A DNA stretch of 64,000 nt from Nostoc mirabile CHAB5784 (lineage in GTDB: Bacteria; Cyanobacteriota; Cyanobacteriia; Cyanobacteriales; Nostocaceae), in assembly GCF_020829645.1 (NCBI RefSeq), contig NZ_JAIVFS010000018.1, positions 1 through 64,000 on the forward strand. The letters run 5' to 3'. Each line of letters starts with the position of its first letter. Position 1 is the stretch's first letter. The translations under genes were made by a program, and so were the position numbers. Under the pieces are notes generated by a model. The model made no database searches. It saw only the letters and a program-made list of their open reading frames with translations, and had not been told where the DNA came from. This document shows, one piece after another, positions 15,700 through 25,615 of the stretch.

Positions 15700-16024
15700 A
15701 CTGCAATTATTGCTAGGCTGTTACGCACTTTAATTGCTTATTTTTCCGTGAAATTCGTCCTTTGTCATCAGTCATTTATCAGTTGCCTTTTGTGAATAAT
15801 CAATGACAAATGACAGTTTTAACGAAAAAATCTGCAACTTAAACGCGTACTAGCTTAACTCTGGCACTAGAGAGGGTAGAATTTCCAGCGTACAGGGCTT
15901 GTACTGTTTGTTAACTCAAAATAACGCAAAGTAATCATTTATTCTCTGCTCTACTCTACGAAAATCTCCATATTGCTTGTGTTGTTTATACTGCTTCTCC
16001 AATGGAAGCAATACACCACCATAC
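15700..16024. other. Gene-free leader region
   Basis: The region holds the presumed promoter of the cyanophycinase-like gene and heptamer-like text (TCAGTCATTTATCAGTTG and ATCAATGACAAATGACAG). No ORF or RNA gene is seen. Confidence 0.5.
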
Positions 16025-16263
16025 ACGGTAGGGGCACAGCAATGCTCATGCGTGTCAACTTAACGTGAAACCTTTGTCAAGACGTGATCTTGAGTTCATT
16101 CACTTACCATCACGATCCGCGTCACCCCACCCCGGTTTTGTCTAAAGTCAAAACCGCCCCTCCCCTTAGCAAGGGGAGGGGTTGGGGGTGGGGTAAAACG
16201 GCTGTGGGATAGGCGTTTGAGCTTAAGTTGACACCAATAAGCAATGCTGTGCCCCTACGATCG
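16025..16263. mobile_element. MITE-E copy 2 nested in the same palindromic target
   Basis: The inner element (16052-16234) has ends GTGTCAACTTAACGTG and CTTAAGTTGACAC. The outer arms are GGTAGGGGCACAGCAATGCT and GCAATGCTGTGCCCCTAC. The inside has a long C/G hairpin (CCCCTCCCCTTAGC with GGGGAGGGG) instead of REP units. Confidence 0.72.
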
Positions 16264-16305
16264 CTCAAAAAATGATATCCGAAACCCGATTAAATTTGTT
16301 CAAAT

Positions 16306-16424
16306 TAGGACTTACGCAAAAACTCTCTCAAACTCTGATTTCTCCGTGTCCTCTGCGCCTCTGCGGTAGCCTGCGGCAAGCCACTTCGTGTCTACGTTAT
16401 TCCGTAACTCGTGCGTAAGTCCTA
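16306..16424. mobile_element. MITE-B complete copy with 5-bp target duplication
   Basis: The ends are TAGGACTTACGCA and TGCGTAAGTCCTA, and the flanks are CAAAT on both sides. The inside carries another dispersed repeat (GTAGCCTGCGGCAAGCC) compared with the copy at 13481. Confidence 0.8.
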
Positions 16425-16435
16425 CAAATAAAATT

Positions 16436-16470
16436 TTAAATCCCCGACTTCTTCACAAAATCGGGGATCT
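16436..16470 (-). terminator. Intrinsic terminator of the glycosyltransferase gene
   Basis: On the minus strand ATCCCCGA pairs with TCGGGGAT, followed by TTAAAATTTT, directly after the stop codon at 16475. Confidence 0.75.
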
Positions 16471-16474
16471 ATTC

Positions 16475-17662
16475 TTACCAGGCAATTTGCGATCGCTCTT
16501 GCACAACTCGCTGATATACTTCTTCAGTTTGCTTGGCTAATTTCGACCAGCTGAAGCGTCGCTTTAAATCCTCATAAGCGTTATCCACCAGCCATTGCCG
16601 ATATCCTGGATTTTTCAAAACCTCCAAAATTCCCCAAGCTAAAGAATCGGGATTATTCACCCAAGTTACAATCCCTGTTTTGGTATGTTGCACTACTTCT
16701 GGAAAACCACCAGTATCAGAAACTACTACAGGAACCCGAGAAGCAAAGCTTTCTAAAGCCACAATCCCAAAAGGTTCGTAAAGACTAGGAAATACTGCAC
16801 AGTCAGCGACAGTTTGAAATCTATCTAAGTATCTATCAGAGAGAAAACCTGTAAAATAGCAATGATGCCAAATTCCCAAATTCCAGGCTTGGTGCTTGAG
16901 ATGGTCGGTATTGCCGCCACCAACAATGACAAATTTAACGTTACCTGCCATTTGGGAAAGGATCTTAGGTGCGGCATTGAGCAATATAGGTACACCCTTT
17001 TCATAGGTCATGCGACCAAGGTAGTAAACGATTTGCTCATCGTCTGTGGCGAATTGGCGGCGAAAATCCAGAGCATGAAAATCTACGTGATGCTGTTTCT
17101 TTTCGGCTCGGATACCGTTATAAATGACATCGATTTTGTCCCAAGGACTGTATAGCGCTCGTTCTACTTCTTGGCGCATATAGTCGCTACAAACAATAAT
17201 CCGCCAAGCGTTGTAAGCCAGCAAGGTTTCTTTGCCATTTATATAACCTTGAATATCTGTGTGAATACCGTTATAACGCCCGTATTCTGTAGCGTGAATT
17301 GTGGCAATAAGTGGTATTTTGAAATTATGCTTGAGAGCGATCGCAGCATCTCCTACCAACCAATCATGGGCATGAATTAAATCAAAAGGCCCTTCCTCTA
17401 AAATCAACTTACCACCGTGATCTCCCATACTCAGGTTGAGATTGACTACCCAGTGGAAAAAGTCGTTACTATGTGCCACTGGCACTCGATGCACCTTTAC
17501 TCCCTCAACCACCTCATACATTGACGCCTGACCAAACTCTGCTGTAATTAGGTAGACTTCATGCCCCAGCTTTACCAGTTCCGGGTACAACTCCGCTACA
17601 TGCCGCGCAATTCCCCCAACAATCCTCGGCGGAAACTCCCAACTCAGTACCAGTATCTTCAT
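16475..17662 (-). CDS. Glycosyltransferase family 4
   Basis: A 395-residue GT-B fold retaining glycosyltransferase. The N-terminal glycine-rich loop WEFPPRIVGGIARHVAEL, the HAHDWLVGDAA segment, the phosphate-binding GRMTYEKGVPILL and the donor-binding E-x7-E motif (PSLYEPFGIVALESFAS) are present. There is no signal peptide, so it is cytoplasmic or peripheral. The N-terminal domain resembles starch/glycogen synthase-like members, but the substrate cannot be told. It is monocistronic, with its own terminator. Confidence 0.9.
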   Translation of the reverse strand: MKILVLSWEFPPRIVGGIARHVAELYPELVKLGHEVYLITAEFGQASMYEVVEGVKVHRVPVAHSNDFFHWVVNLNLSMGDHGGKLILEEGPFDLIHAHDWLVGDAAIALKHNFKIPLIATIHATEYGRYNGIHTDIQGYINGKETLLAYNAWRIIVCSDYMRQEVERALYSPWDKIDVIYNGIRAEKKQHHVDFHALDFRRQFATDDEQIVYYLGRMTYEKGVPILLNAAPKILSQMAGNVKFVIVGGGNTDHLKHQAWNLGIWHHCYFTGFLSDRYLDRFQTVADCAVFPSLYEPFGIVALESFASRVPVVVSDTGGFPEVVQHTKTGIVTWVNNPDSLAWGILEVLKNPGYRQWLVDNAYEDLKRRFSWSKLAKQTEEVYQRVVQERSQIAW

Positions 17663-17828
17663 CTGCTAGACTCCCCGACACTTTACAAATATCTAAAAAA
17701 TTACATTCACCTAAAAATACAAGGGTGGCAAATGCAGTGAGTATGTTTACTAAAATTTTGAGATTTTTTAACAGTTATTTTGTTAAAGCTTATCAAAGGT
17801 TATCAACTGCGGGCTAGGGATAAAAAGC

Positions 17829-17998
17829 AAGGGCTGTTTCATTCTCATCTAGACCGCCTCAGAATGAATTCTGAGTCTAATAGCACTCAGTCGTCTTTAG
17901 ACGACTGAGAAAAGGTTATAGTCCGTTTTAACGGACTTTAGCTAAAAGCCTGTGAACTTCAGTTCTGGGCGGTTTCTGTTTAGAACGAAATAGCCCTG
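17829..17998. mobile_element. MITE-A copy 2 with 9-bp target duplication
   Basis: The ends are AAGGGCTGTTTCATTC and GAACGAAATAGCCCTG, and the flanks are ATAAAAAGC at 17820-17828 and 17999-18007. The inner hairpins are CGTCTTTAGACG and GTCCGTTTTAACGGAC. It occupies most of the 17663-18056 gap. Confidence 0.88.
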
Positions 17999-18056
17999 AT
18001 AAAAAGCAAGGTGTACGTAATTAAAACAATTTACCATCCCCTTGGCAATTCAGACT

Positions 18057-19331
<1,275 letters not shown>

Positions 19332-19591
19332 TCAGACTGGCTTTCTGAAAGCTAAACCTACCAGCAGGCTGAAACTACTACACTTGAGGCTGCTGTTGAC
19401 AGCTTTTGTAATTAAAATTAATGGATGTTGAAGAAGAATACAGAATTCAGAATTCAGAATTTAGAACAAGAAAACTGTGGTGGGGGACTAAAAATACCAC
19501 ATTCAGATACTCGCAAAATTGCTATCACTGCGCTATCCGCCACTCGGACTCCAATTCATTCTGAATTCTGACTCCTGACTCCTGAATTCTA

Positions 19592-21403
19592 TTAGCTTTG
19601 ATCCAAGCGCAGTACTGCCATAAAGGCTTCTTGCGGTACATCCACAGTACCCACAGATTTCATCCGCTTTTTACCTTTTGCTTGCTTCTGTAATAGTTTC
19701 TTCTTCCGGCTGATGTCACCACCGTAGCACTTGGCTAACACATCTTTCCGCAAGGCGGGGATGTGTTCGCTGGCGATAACTTTACTGCCAATAGATGCCT
19801 GAATTGGCACTTTAAATTGATGGCGGGGAATTAGTTCCTTGAGTTTCTCTGCCATTGCCCGCCCGACGTTGTAAGCTTTATCCCGATGGACAATCATCGC
19901 CAAGGAATCCACAGGATCGCCGTTAATCATGATATCCAACTTCACCAGAGGATTTTCACGGTAGCCGATGATGTGATATTCCATACTGGCGTAACCGCGT
20001 GATCGCGACTTCATCTGGTCAAAAAAGTCAGTCACAACTTCCGCTAAGGGTAGTTCATAAGTAAGTGTAGTTCGTCCTTGGGTGAGATATTTCATATCTT
20101 TGAAGATGCCACGGCGGTTTTGTGACAACTCCATCAAGCTGCCAACATAAGTTTCCGGGGTAATCATCTCTACTTGGACGTAGGGTTCTTCAATTCTTTC
20201 GCGATCGTTGGGAGAAGGTAAGCGGCTAGGATTATCGATGTACAGTTCCTCACCTTTGAGGGTAATCACCTTATAAACCACCGAGGGGGCTGTAATGATT
20301 AAATCTAAGTTATACTCTCGCTCTAGACGTTCCTGAACAATTTCCATGTGCAGCAAGCCCAAAAACCCGCAACGGAAGCCAAACCCCATCGCGCTAGAAG
20401 TTTCTGGTTCGTAATGTAGCGCTGCGTCGTTGAGTTCGAGCTTTTCCAAGGCTTCCCGCAAATCTTCAAATTGGTCTGCATCAATGGGGAACATCCCACA
20501 AAAAACCATTGGGTTCGCTTCTGCATAACCTGGTAAGGGTGACTCTGCTTTCGCCTTACTGAGAGTAATTGTGTCTCCTACCCGTGCATCAGCTACAGCT
20601 TTAATTGCCGCTCCCAAATAGCCTACTTCCCCAGCGTGTAGTTCATCAACTTGCTTTTGAGTCGGAGAAAGAACGCCTAACTCATCAATTTCAAATTCTT
20701 TACCAGATGCCATTAAATGGATGCGATCGCCTTTTTTCAGAGTGCCATCCATCACCCGGAAATACACAATTACTCCCCGGTAGCTGTCGTAATAGCTATC
20801 AAATATTAACGCTCGTAAGCGCTCATTTATGGTATTGGGCGGTGGCGGTATCCGCTCAACAACTGCTTCTAAAATCTCATCAATACCAATTCCTTCTTTA
20901 GCAGAGGCAAGAATCGCACCACTGCAATCTAGACCGATAATTTCTTCAATTTCGCCAATTACCCGTTCTGGTTCAGCCCCAGGCAAATCGATTTTATTCA
21001 AAACCGGTATAATTTCCAGATTACTCTCTAACGCTAAATATACATTCGCCAAAGTTTGCGCCTCCACACCTTGGGACGCATCTACCACCAATAGCGCTCC
21101 TTCACAAGCAACAAGAGAGCGGGAAACTTCATACGAAAAATCCACATGTCCCGGAGTATCAATTAAGTTCAGCACATACTGCTGACCATCCTTAGCTGTG
21201 TAGTTCATCCGGGCAGCTTGCAGCTTAATTGTAATGCCGCGCTCCCGTTCCAAATCCATATTGTCGAGAAACTGTTCCTTCATCTGTCGGTCTTCAACAG
21301 TGCCAGTAGCTTGTAGCAAGCGATCGGCGAGGGTTGATTTCCCGTGGTCGATGTGAGCAATAATACAAAAATTGCGAATGCGAACTGCGGGAACGTCAGT
21401 CAT
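19592..21403 (-). CDS. lepA: Elongation factor 4 (LepA)
   Basis: A 603-residue translational GTPase that back-translocates or rescues stalled ribosomes at the membrane or under ionic stress. The GTPase motifs are AHIDHGKST (G1), DTPGHVDF (G3) and NKID (G4). The LepA-specific C-terminal domain ends with [20 protein letters not shown]. Full length, with a clear ATG. Heptamer-rich sequence lies on both sides. Confidence 0.97.
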   Translation of the reverse strand: MTDVPAVRIRNFCIIAHIDHGKSTLADRLLQATGTVEDRQMKEQFLDNMDLERERGITIKLQAARMNYTAKDGQQYVLNLIDTPGHVDFSYEVSRSLVACEGALLVVDASQGVEAQTLANVYLALESNLEIIPVLNKIDLPGAEPERVIGEIEEIIGLDCSGAILASAKEGIGIDEILEAVVERIPPPPNTINERLRALIFDSYYDSYRGVIVYFRVMDGTLKKGDRIHLMASGKEFEIDELGVLSPTQKQVDELHAGEVGYLGAAIKAVADARVGDTITLSKAKAESPLPGYAEANPMVFCGMFPIDADQFEDLREALEKLELNDAALHYEPETSSAMGFGFRCGFLGLLHMEIVQERLEREYNLDLIITAPSVVYKVITLKGEELYIDNPSRLPSPNDRERIEEPYVQVEMITPETYVGSLMELSQNRRGIFKDMKYLTQGRTTLTYELPLAEVVTDFFDQMKSRSRGYASMEYHIIGYRENPLVKLDIMINGDPVDSLAMIVHRDKAYNVGRAMAEKLKELIPRHQFKVPIQASIGSKVIASEHIPALRKDVLAKCYGGDISRKKKLLQKQAKGKKRMKSVGTVDVPQEAFMAVLRLDQS

Positions 21404-21999
21404 ATACTATCTTTGCCTTAGCAGCAACCAAAGTTAAAAGAGCAATTTACTTAATGTATTTTAATGCTTTCTTAGCCAAGACGCTCCGTTTTTAGTGGGG
21501 AGTGGGGAGTGGGGAGTGGGGAGTCAGGAGTTAGGAGTTAGGAGTTAGGAGTTATTATTCTCCCCCTACCTCCCCTGCTTCCCCTGTTTCCCCTGCACCC
21601 TGCCCCTTGCCCTCTTCCCCTCTTCACCCCATCTTTAACTTTCGATCTAAATAGGTGGACTTTTAAGAATATTATGAAAGTCTATTTGTCGCTGCTAGTA
21701 TTCAACAGCTAGGAGCGTACAATAAATGTAAATAAGTACATGTAGGGATCATGTAGGGATCATGGATAATTACCACCCGTAATTACCCATAATCACTGAT
21801 TTCTCCGCAAAACTTTTAAAGCCATTGTCTAGTAAGTTATATGAAAAATGCGATTTGAAACTTAAAGCTGTTACTTTGGTGCTATTTCGGGGAACTATGT
21901 AAATGTCCCCTTGAAGATTTTTCAGTGAATTAGCCCAAATTATGAATATAACTACTTTACAAAGCTTTAGACAAAACCAATTCAGAGTATATCAAACCT
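21404..21999. other. Gene-free region with heptameric repeats
   Basis: It holds GGGGAGT and TAGGAGT heptamer tracts at 21496-21553, a C-rich tract to 21625, and a duplicated TGTAGGGATCA at about 21741-21763. The last 150 bp are AT-rich and probably contain the promoter of the small gene at 22000. No RNA gene is recognised. Confidence 0.55.
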
Positions 22000-22236
22000 A
22001 TGAATATGCAAGAGAAAACTACCGAAGCGGAAAACACACGAGCCGATAAGGTAGAAATTGCTATCCGCCTGGACTCCGAGCTACTAGAGCAAATTCAGCA
22101 TCTCACCAATGACCCAAGTAAAGTGATTGAGGTGGCGATTCGCCAGTGGTTGCGGGGTGAAATCCTTAGAGATGACGAACTGACCCGCACCCCTGTTCGT
22201 AAACCCGTTCCTCCTCGGGGTGAATGGAATGATTGA
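22000..22236 (+). CDS. Small ribbon-helix-helix-like protein
   Basis: A 78-residue protein with a likely RHH core: strand VEIAIRLDSELLEQIQHL, then helix SKVIEVAIRQWLRGE. A Pro-rich tail follows (RTPVRKPVPPRGEWND). RHH proteins of this size are usually DNA-binding regulators or antitoxins. No toxin gene is adjacent, and the next gene is a histidine kinase 170 bp downstream. Confidence 0.6.
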   Translation: MNMQEKTTEAENTRADKVEIAIRLDSELLEQIQHLTNDPSKVIEVAIRQWLRGEILRDDELTRTPVRKPVPPRGEWND

Positions 22237-22407
22237 CGCTATTAATTGGCTGTCAATGCAAGTTAAAAAGTGAAGTTTGCCAATTTGGATTTCAGATTAC
22301 CAAGAAATACTCAATAAGAAACGAAAAAGCTGTAAGAATTTATGCAAAAATTTGAGCAGCTTTAGTAAAATTACGGTCGGATACCCTTTGTCTATCCAAC
22401 TCAATTA

Positions 22408-24171
22408 ATGACTATTACTGCCAATTCCCAATTGTCAAATGTATTTTCCCAAAATCTGGAACCTATTACCAGTAAGACTGATGGCTCATTAGCAACTCTA
22501 GGAGCCGAGTTGCTGTATACGCAAGATGGAGCAGGGCGCTATCTGACCTTTTGTTGGCAGCACATCGAACTCTTGGGGTTAAATACCGAAAAAATAGTTG
22601 ATGAACTGAACCAGACCCAAACCTTTGCCCCGGTAGATAAGGTTACTTATTTGGAACGATTGCACCGAATTTTGACAAGTTTGGTGCCAGAAAGGTTTCA
22701 TTGTTGGTTTAGCTACCACCAGGAATTATTTGAGTTGGAATTGGTGATTAGTCCAATTATGCCGAGTTTGGGAACAACTGCTACTACAGTTTTAGTGATG
22801 GGACGGTTAGTGCAAGCGACACTCAACAAAAAACAAGTGCCTGTGGCATCAAAAACGCCCACACAAATAGAGGTGGCAATACGATCGCAGCAACACCAAA
22901 AACTGGTAAATCGCATTACCAGAAATATCCGCCGGACGTTGGATTTAGATATTATTTGGCAGCAAACAGTTGATAGTTTGGGGAAAGCACTACGGCTAGA
23001 GCGCTGTATTATTTGTCCTTATCAGCTCTCTAGCTCAAAAGTGGAGGTGAAGGCTGAGTATCACCAGGCAGCACTCAAATCAATGCTTGGCTTAGAAATA
23101 GATATAGCTTCAGAGCCTGCCTTTGCTCAAGCTTTGACAACCCTAGAACCAATTGTAATGGAAGTGCCTGGATACGCACAGTCTGGGCGGCAGAAAACTT
23201 TAGTGATTGCAACTTGTTATCAAGACCAGGCCAATGGATTGGTTGCCTTGAGTTGGCAAGATGAATGCTACACATTAACAGAATCAGAATTAGAACTGGC
23301 AAAAGAAGCAGCAGATCAATTGGGAACTGCGATCGCTCATGCTACTTTATATGAAGAATTAGAAGTAGCGCGTCAAAAAGCCGAAGAAGCTTCCCGCCTC
23401 AAAAGCGAGTTTCTGGCTAATGTATCCCATGAAATTCGGACTCCCCTCAACGGCATGATTGGCTTCTTGAAGCTGATCTTGGAAGGGATGGCAGATGATC
23501 CAGAAGAACAAAACCAGTTTTTGTCAGAAGCTCACCAGTTATCGATACATCTGCTAAATATTATCAACGATATTTTGGACATCGCTAAAATCGAAGCTGG
23601 CAAAATGGAGCTAGCTTACGCTCCAGTCAAGCTAGATGAGCTATTCAGTGATGTCGAAAATTTCATGCGTCCCCAAGCAGAAATGAGAAACCTCAGCTTC
23701 CAAATGCAAATGCCTCCTACCTCCGATGAAATTATTGTCCAAAGCAACTATCAACGGTTGCTACAAGTTATGCTCAATTTGGTAGGTAATGCCATCAAAT
23801 TTACCCATGAGGGTGGTGTCACCGTCAGCGCCGATTTAGTAATCAAAAAGGCGAACTTTCAAGATCAGCAGTTTCCTGGCATGGTGAAAGTACGTGTAGC
23901 AGACACTGGTATTGGTGTTTCTTTAGACAAACAAGATAAACTGTTTCAATTATTCTCTCAGGTGGATGGTTCCCGCACTCGCCACTACGGCGGTACAGGT
24001 TTAGGATTGGCAATATCCCAAAAGCTAGTGGAGGCAATGGGCGGCGAGGTACATTTTTATAGTCTGGGCGAAGGACTTGGTTCAACAGTCACATTCACCG
24101 TGCCACTATATCAACAACCAGTCATGGTTTCATCTAATGATGGCGACTCAACAAACAGTGCTGAATGTTAG
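22408..24171 (+). CDS. GAF-domain sensor histidine kinase
   Basis: A 587-residue soluble histidine kinase. The N-terminal 150 residues resemble a PAS-like input (FCWQHIELLGLNTEKIVDEL). A GAF domain follows (about 175-315, LDLDIIWQQTVDSLGKALRL), then a short coiled coil. HisKA has the phospho-accepting His341 in NVSHEIRTPLNGMIGF, and the HATPase domain has N-box NLVGNAIKFTHEGG, then VADTGIGV and GGTGLGLAISQKLVEAMGG. There is no membrane segment and no receiver. No response regulator gene is adjacent, so the partner is unknown. The N-box and G-boxes are intact, so it should be active. Confidence 0.9.
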   Translation: MTITANSQLSNVFSQNLEPITSKTDGSLATLGAELLYTQDGAGRYLTFCWQHIELLGLNTEKIVDELNQTQTFAPVDKVTYLERLHRILTSLVPERFHCWFSYHQELFELELVISPIMPSLGTTATTVLVMGRLVQATLNKKQVPVASKTPTQIEVAIRSQQHQKLVNRITRNIRRTLDLDIIWQQTVDSLGKALRLERCIICPYQLSSSKVEVKAEYHQAALKSMLGLEIDIASEPAFAQALTTLEPIVMEVPGYAQSGRQKTLVIATCYQDQANGLVALSWQDECYTLTESELELAKEAADQLGTAIAHATLYEELEVARQKAEEASRLKSEFLANVSHEIRTPLNGMIGFLKLILEGMADDPEEQNQFLSEAHQLSIHLLNIINDILDIAKIEAGKMELAYAPVKLDELFSDVENFMRPQAEMRNLSFQMQMPPTSDEIIVQSNYQRLLQVMLNLVGNAIKFTHEGGVTVSADLVIKKANFQDQQFPGMVKVRVADTGIGVSLDKQDKLFQLFSQVDGSRTRHYGGTGLGLAISQKLVEAMGGEVHFYSLGEGLGSTVTFTVPLYQQPVMVSSNDGDSTNSAEC

Positions 24172-24246
24172 TCATTGGTCATTAGTCATTGGTCATTAGT
24201 CATTAGTCATTAGTCATTGGTCATTAGTCATTAGTCATTAGTCATT
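24169..24246. repeat. Heptameric tandem repeat (TAGTCAT/TGGTCAT)
   Basis: About eleven units of a 7-bp repeat start at the stop codon of the histidine kinase. This is a typical short tandemly repeated sequence of heterocystous cyanobacteria. Confidence 0.85.
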
Positions 24247-24444
24247 TGGAAGATTACCAGTATTGGGTTTTGAGTTTTTAACTTTAAATTTTTTTAGTAG
24301 TTATTATTTAATAAGCATATTGGGCACTTGTACTGAGCGTTGCCGTAAAGCCTGCGACATAGCTACGCTTAGGGCGCAGCCTAAGAAGAGAAATATGGGG
24401 TATCAGGCAATACAGTTCAGTTAGCGCCAAAAACCATAAACTGC

Positions 24445-24519
24445 GTAGGTTGGGTGGAGGAACGAAACCCAACATTTTCGCGGGTTTGTTGGGTAACACT
24501 TAAGTTCCACCCAACCTAC
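24445..24519. repeat. GTAGGTTGGGTGGA inverted-repeat element
   Basis: GTAGGTTGGGTGGAGG at the left end is mirrored by TCCACCCAACCTAC at the right, with a second internal pair AACCCAACA / TTGTTGGGT. A related degenerate copy lies near 42330-42370. Confidence 0.7.
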
Positions 24520-24523
24520 GATT

Positions 24524-24747
24524 ACCTGAGTTCGGGTTAAGCCAGAAGCTAAAAAGCTTATTCTGTAAGGATTGAACAAAACTCTAAGTGATAAAGGAAG
24601 CGATTAAAGTGTAATCATTTTGTCAATAAGGCTCACAAATAAGTCTAATATCAACAATATGCCTTATTGAGAATAGATTAAAACAGAGCTTCAGATCGAA
24701 CAATGATAAATCAAGGGTTTTGAGGATTTCTTATCCCGAACTCAGGT
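24524..24747. mobile_element. 224-bp MITE-C with TACGATT duplication
   Basis: The ends are ACCTGAGTTCGGGTTAAG and CTTATCCCGAACTCAGGT, flanked by TACGATT at 24517-24523 and 24748-24754. It is AT-rich and non-coding. Confidence 0.8.
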
Positions 24748-24781
24748 TACGATTATCCTTAACTGAACCGTATTGGGGTAT

Positions 24782-24951
24782 CAGGGCTATTTCATTCTCA
24801 TCTAGTCCGCTTCAGAATAAATTCTGAGGCTAATAGCACTCATTCGTCTAAAGACGACTAATAAAGGCTTTTAGTCCACTAAAGTGGACTTGGGCTATGA
24901 GCCGCGGAACTTTAGTTCTGGGCGGTTTATGTCTAGAACGAAATGGCCCTG
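24782..24951. mobile_element. MITE-A copy 3
   Basis: The ends are CAGGGCTATTTCATTC and GAACGAAATGGCCCTG. The flanks are TTGGGGTAT and ATGGGGTAT (8 of 9 match). It landed in the right-hand target duplication of the MITE-D composite. The inner hairpins are CGTCTAAAGACG and GTCCACTAAAGTGGAC. Confidence 0.82.
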
Positions 24952-25307
24952 ATGGGGTATTGGGAAAAAACTTTCCTTGTCCCCACCTCGTGGCGTTCTC
25001 TTCAGGACTTTAACCGCTAAAGTAGAGTAGGAGGGCTTGCACGACAAATTGTTCAGCTAATCTAATATCAAGTTGCTAAAACCAGCAGTGGTTTAGTCAA
25101 AAGTCATTAAAACTGACACCTGACAATCTAGCGGCAATTAGATTTAGGATCGATTTAACAAAGCTGGAAAATAAAATTTTGGATAATGGTTAATGAGTAA
25201 CCGCGCATAGGGCACAGAGATCATTATTATTCAATGCCTAATGCCACATGCCCCATGCCCAATGCCCCATTCCCAATCCCCATCATTAACTTAGCAGGTC
25301 TAAAACT
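24952..25307. other. Gene-free region before nfu
   Basis: It holds low-complexity heptamer-like text (AATGCCCCATTCCCAATCCC near 25260) and an AT-rich part likely to include the nfu promoter. No other feature is seen. Confidence 0.45.
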
Positions 25308-25538
25308 ATGGAACTCACAATTGACAACGTTGAAACAGTCTTAGATGAAATGCGCCCTTATCTCATGTCTGATGGCGGCAATGTGGAACTCGTAGAACTC
25401 GAAGGGCCTATTGTAAAACTGCGCCTACAAGGTGCGTGTGGTTCTTGTCCCAGTTCTGCAATGACTCTGAGAATGGGTATTGAACGCCGCCTCAAGGAAA
25501 TGATTCCCGAAATTGCAGAAATTGAGCAAGTGGTGTAA
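25308..25538 (+). CDS. nfu: NifU-like Fe-S scaffold (Nfu domain)
   Basis: A 76-residue single-domain Nfu protein that carries and transfers Fe-S clusters; in cyanobacteria it is the main Fe-S scaffold (NfuA type). The cluster-binding CxxC is in [18 protein letters not shown], and the N-terminus is [19 protein letters not shown]. Complete length for the family. It is followed after 77 bp of heptamer repeats by a GH57 gene. Confidence 0.95.
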   Translation: MELTIDNVETVLDEMRPYLMSDGGNVELVELEGPIVKLRLQGACGSCPSSAMTLRMGIERRLKEMIPEIAEIEQVV

Positions 25539-25615
25539 AAGTTAGGAGTTAGAAGTTAGGAGTTATGAGTTTGAATCAACTCCTAACTCCTCATTCTTAA
25601 CTCCTAACTATTCCT

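Larger units (their letters stand above)
24407..24774. mobile_element. MITE-D composite with 10-bp target duplication
   Basis: The ends are AATACAGTTCAGTTA and TTAACTGAACCGTATT, and the flanks are GGGGTATCAG at 24397-24406 and 24775-24784. It contains two other elements (24445-24519 and 24524-24747) and no gene. Confidence 0.75.
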
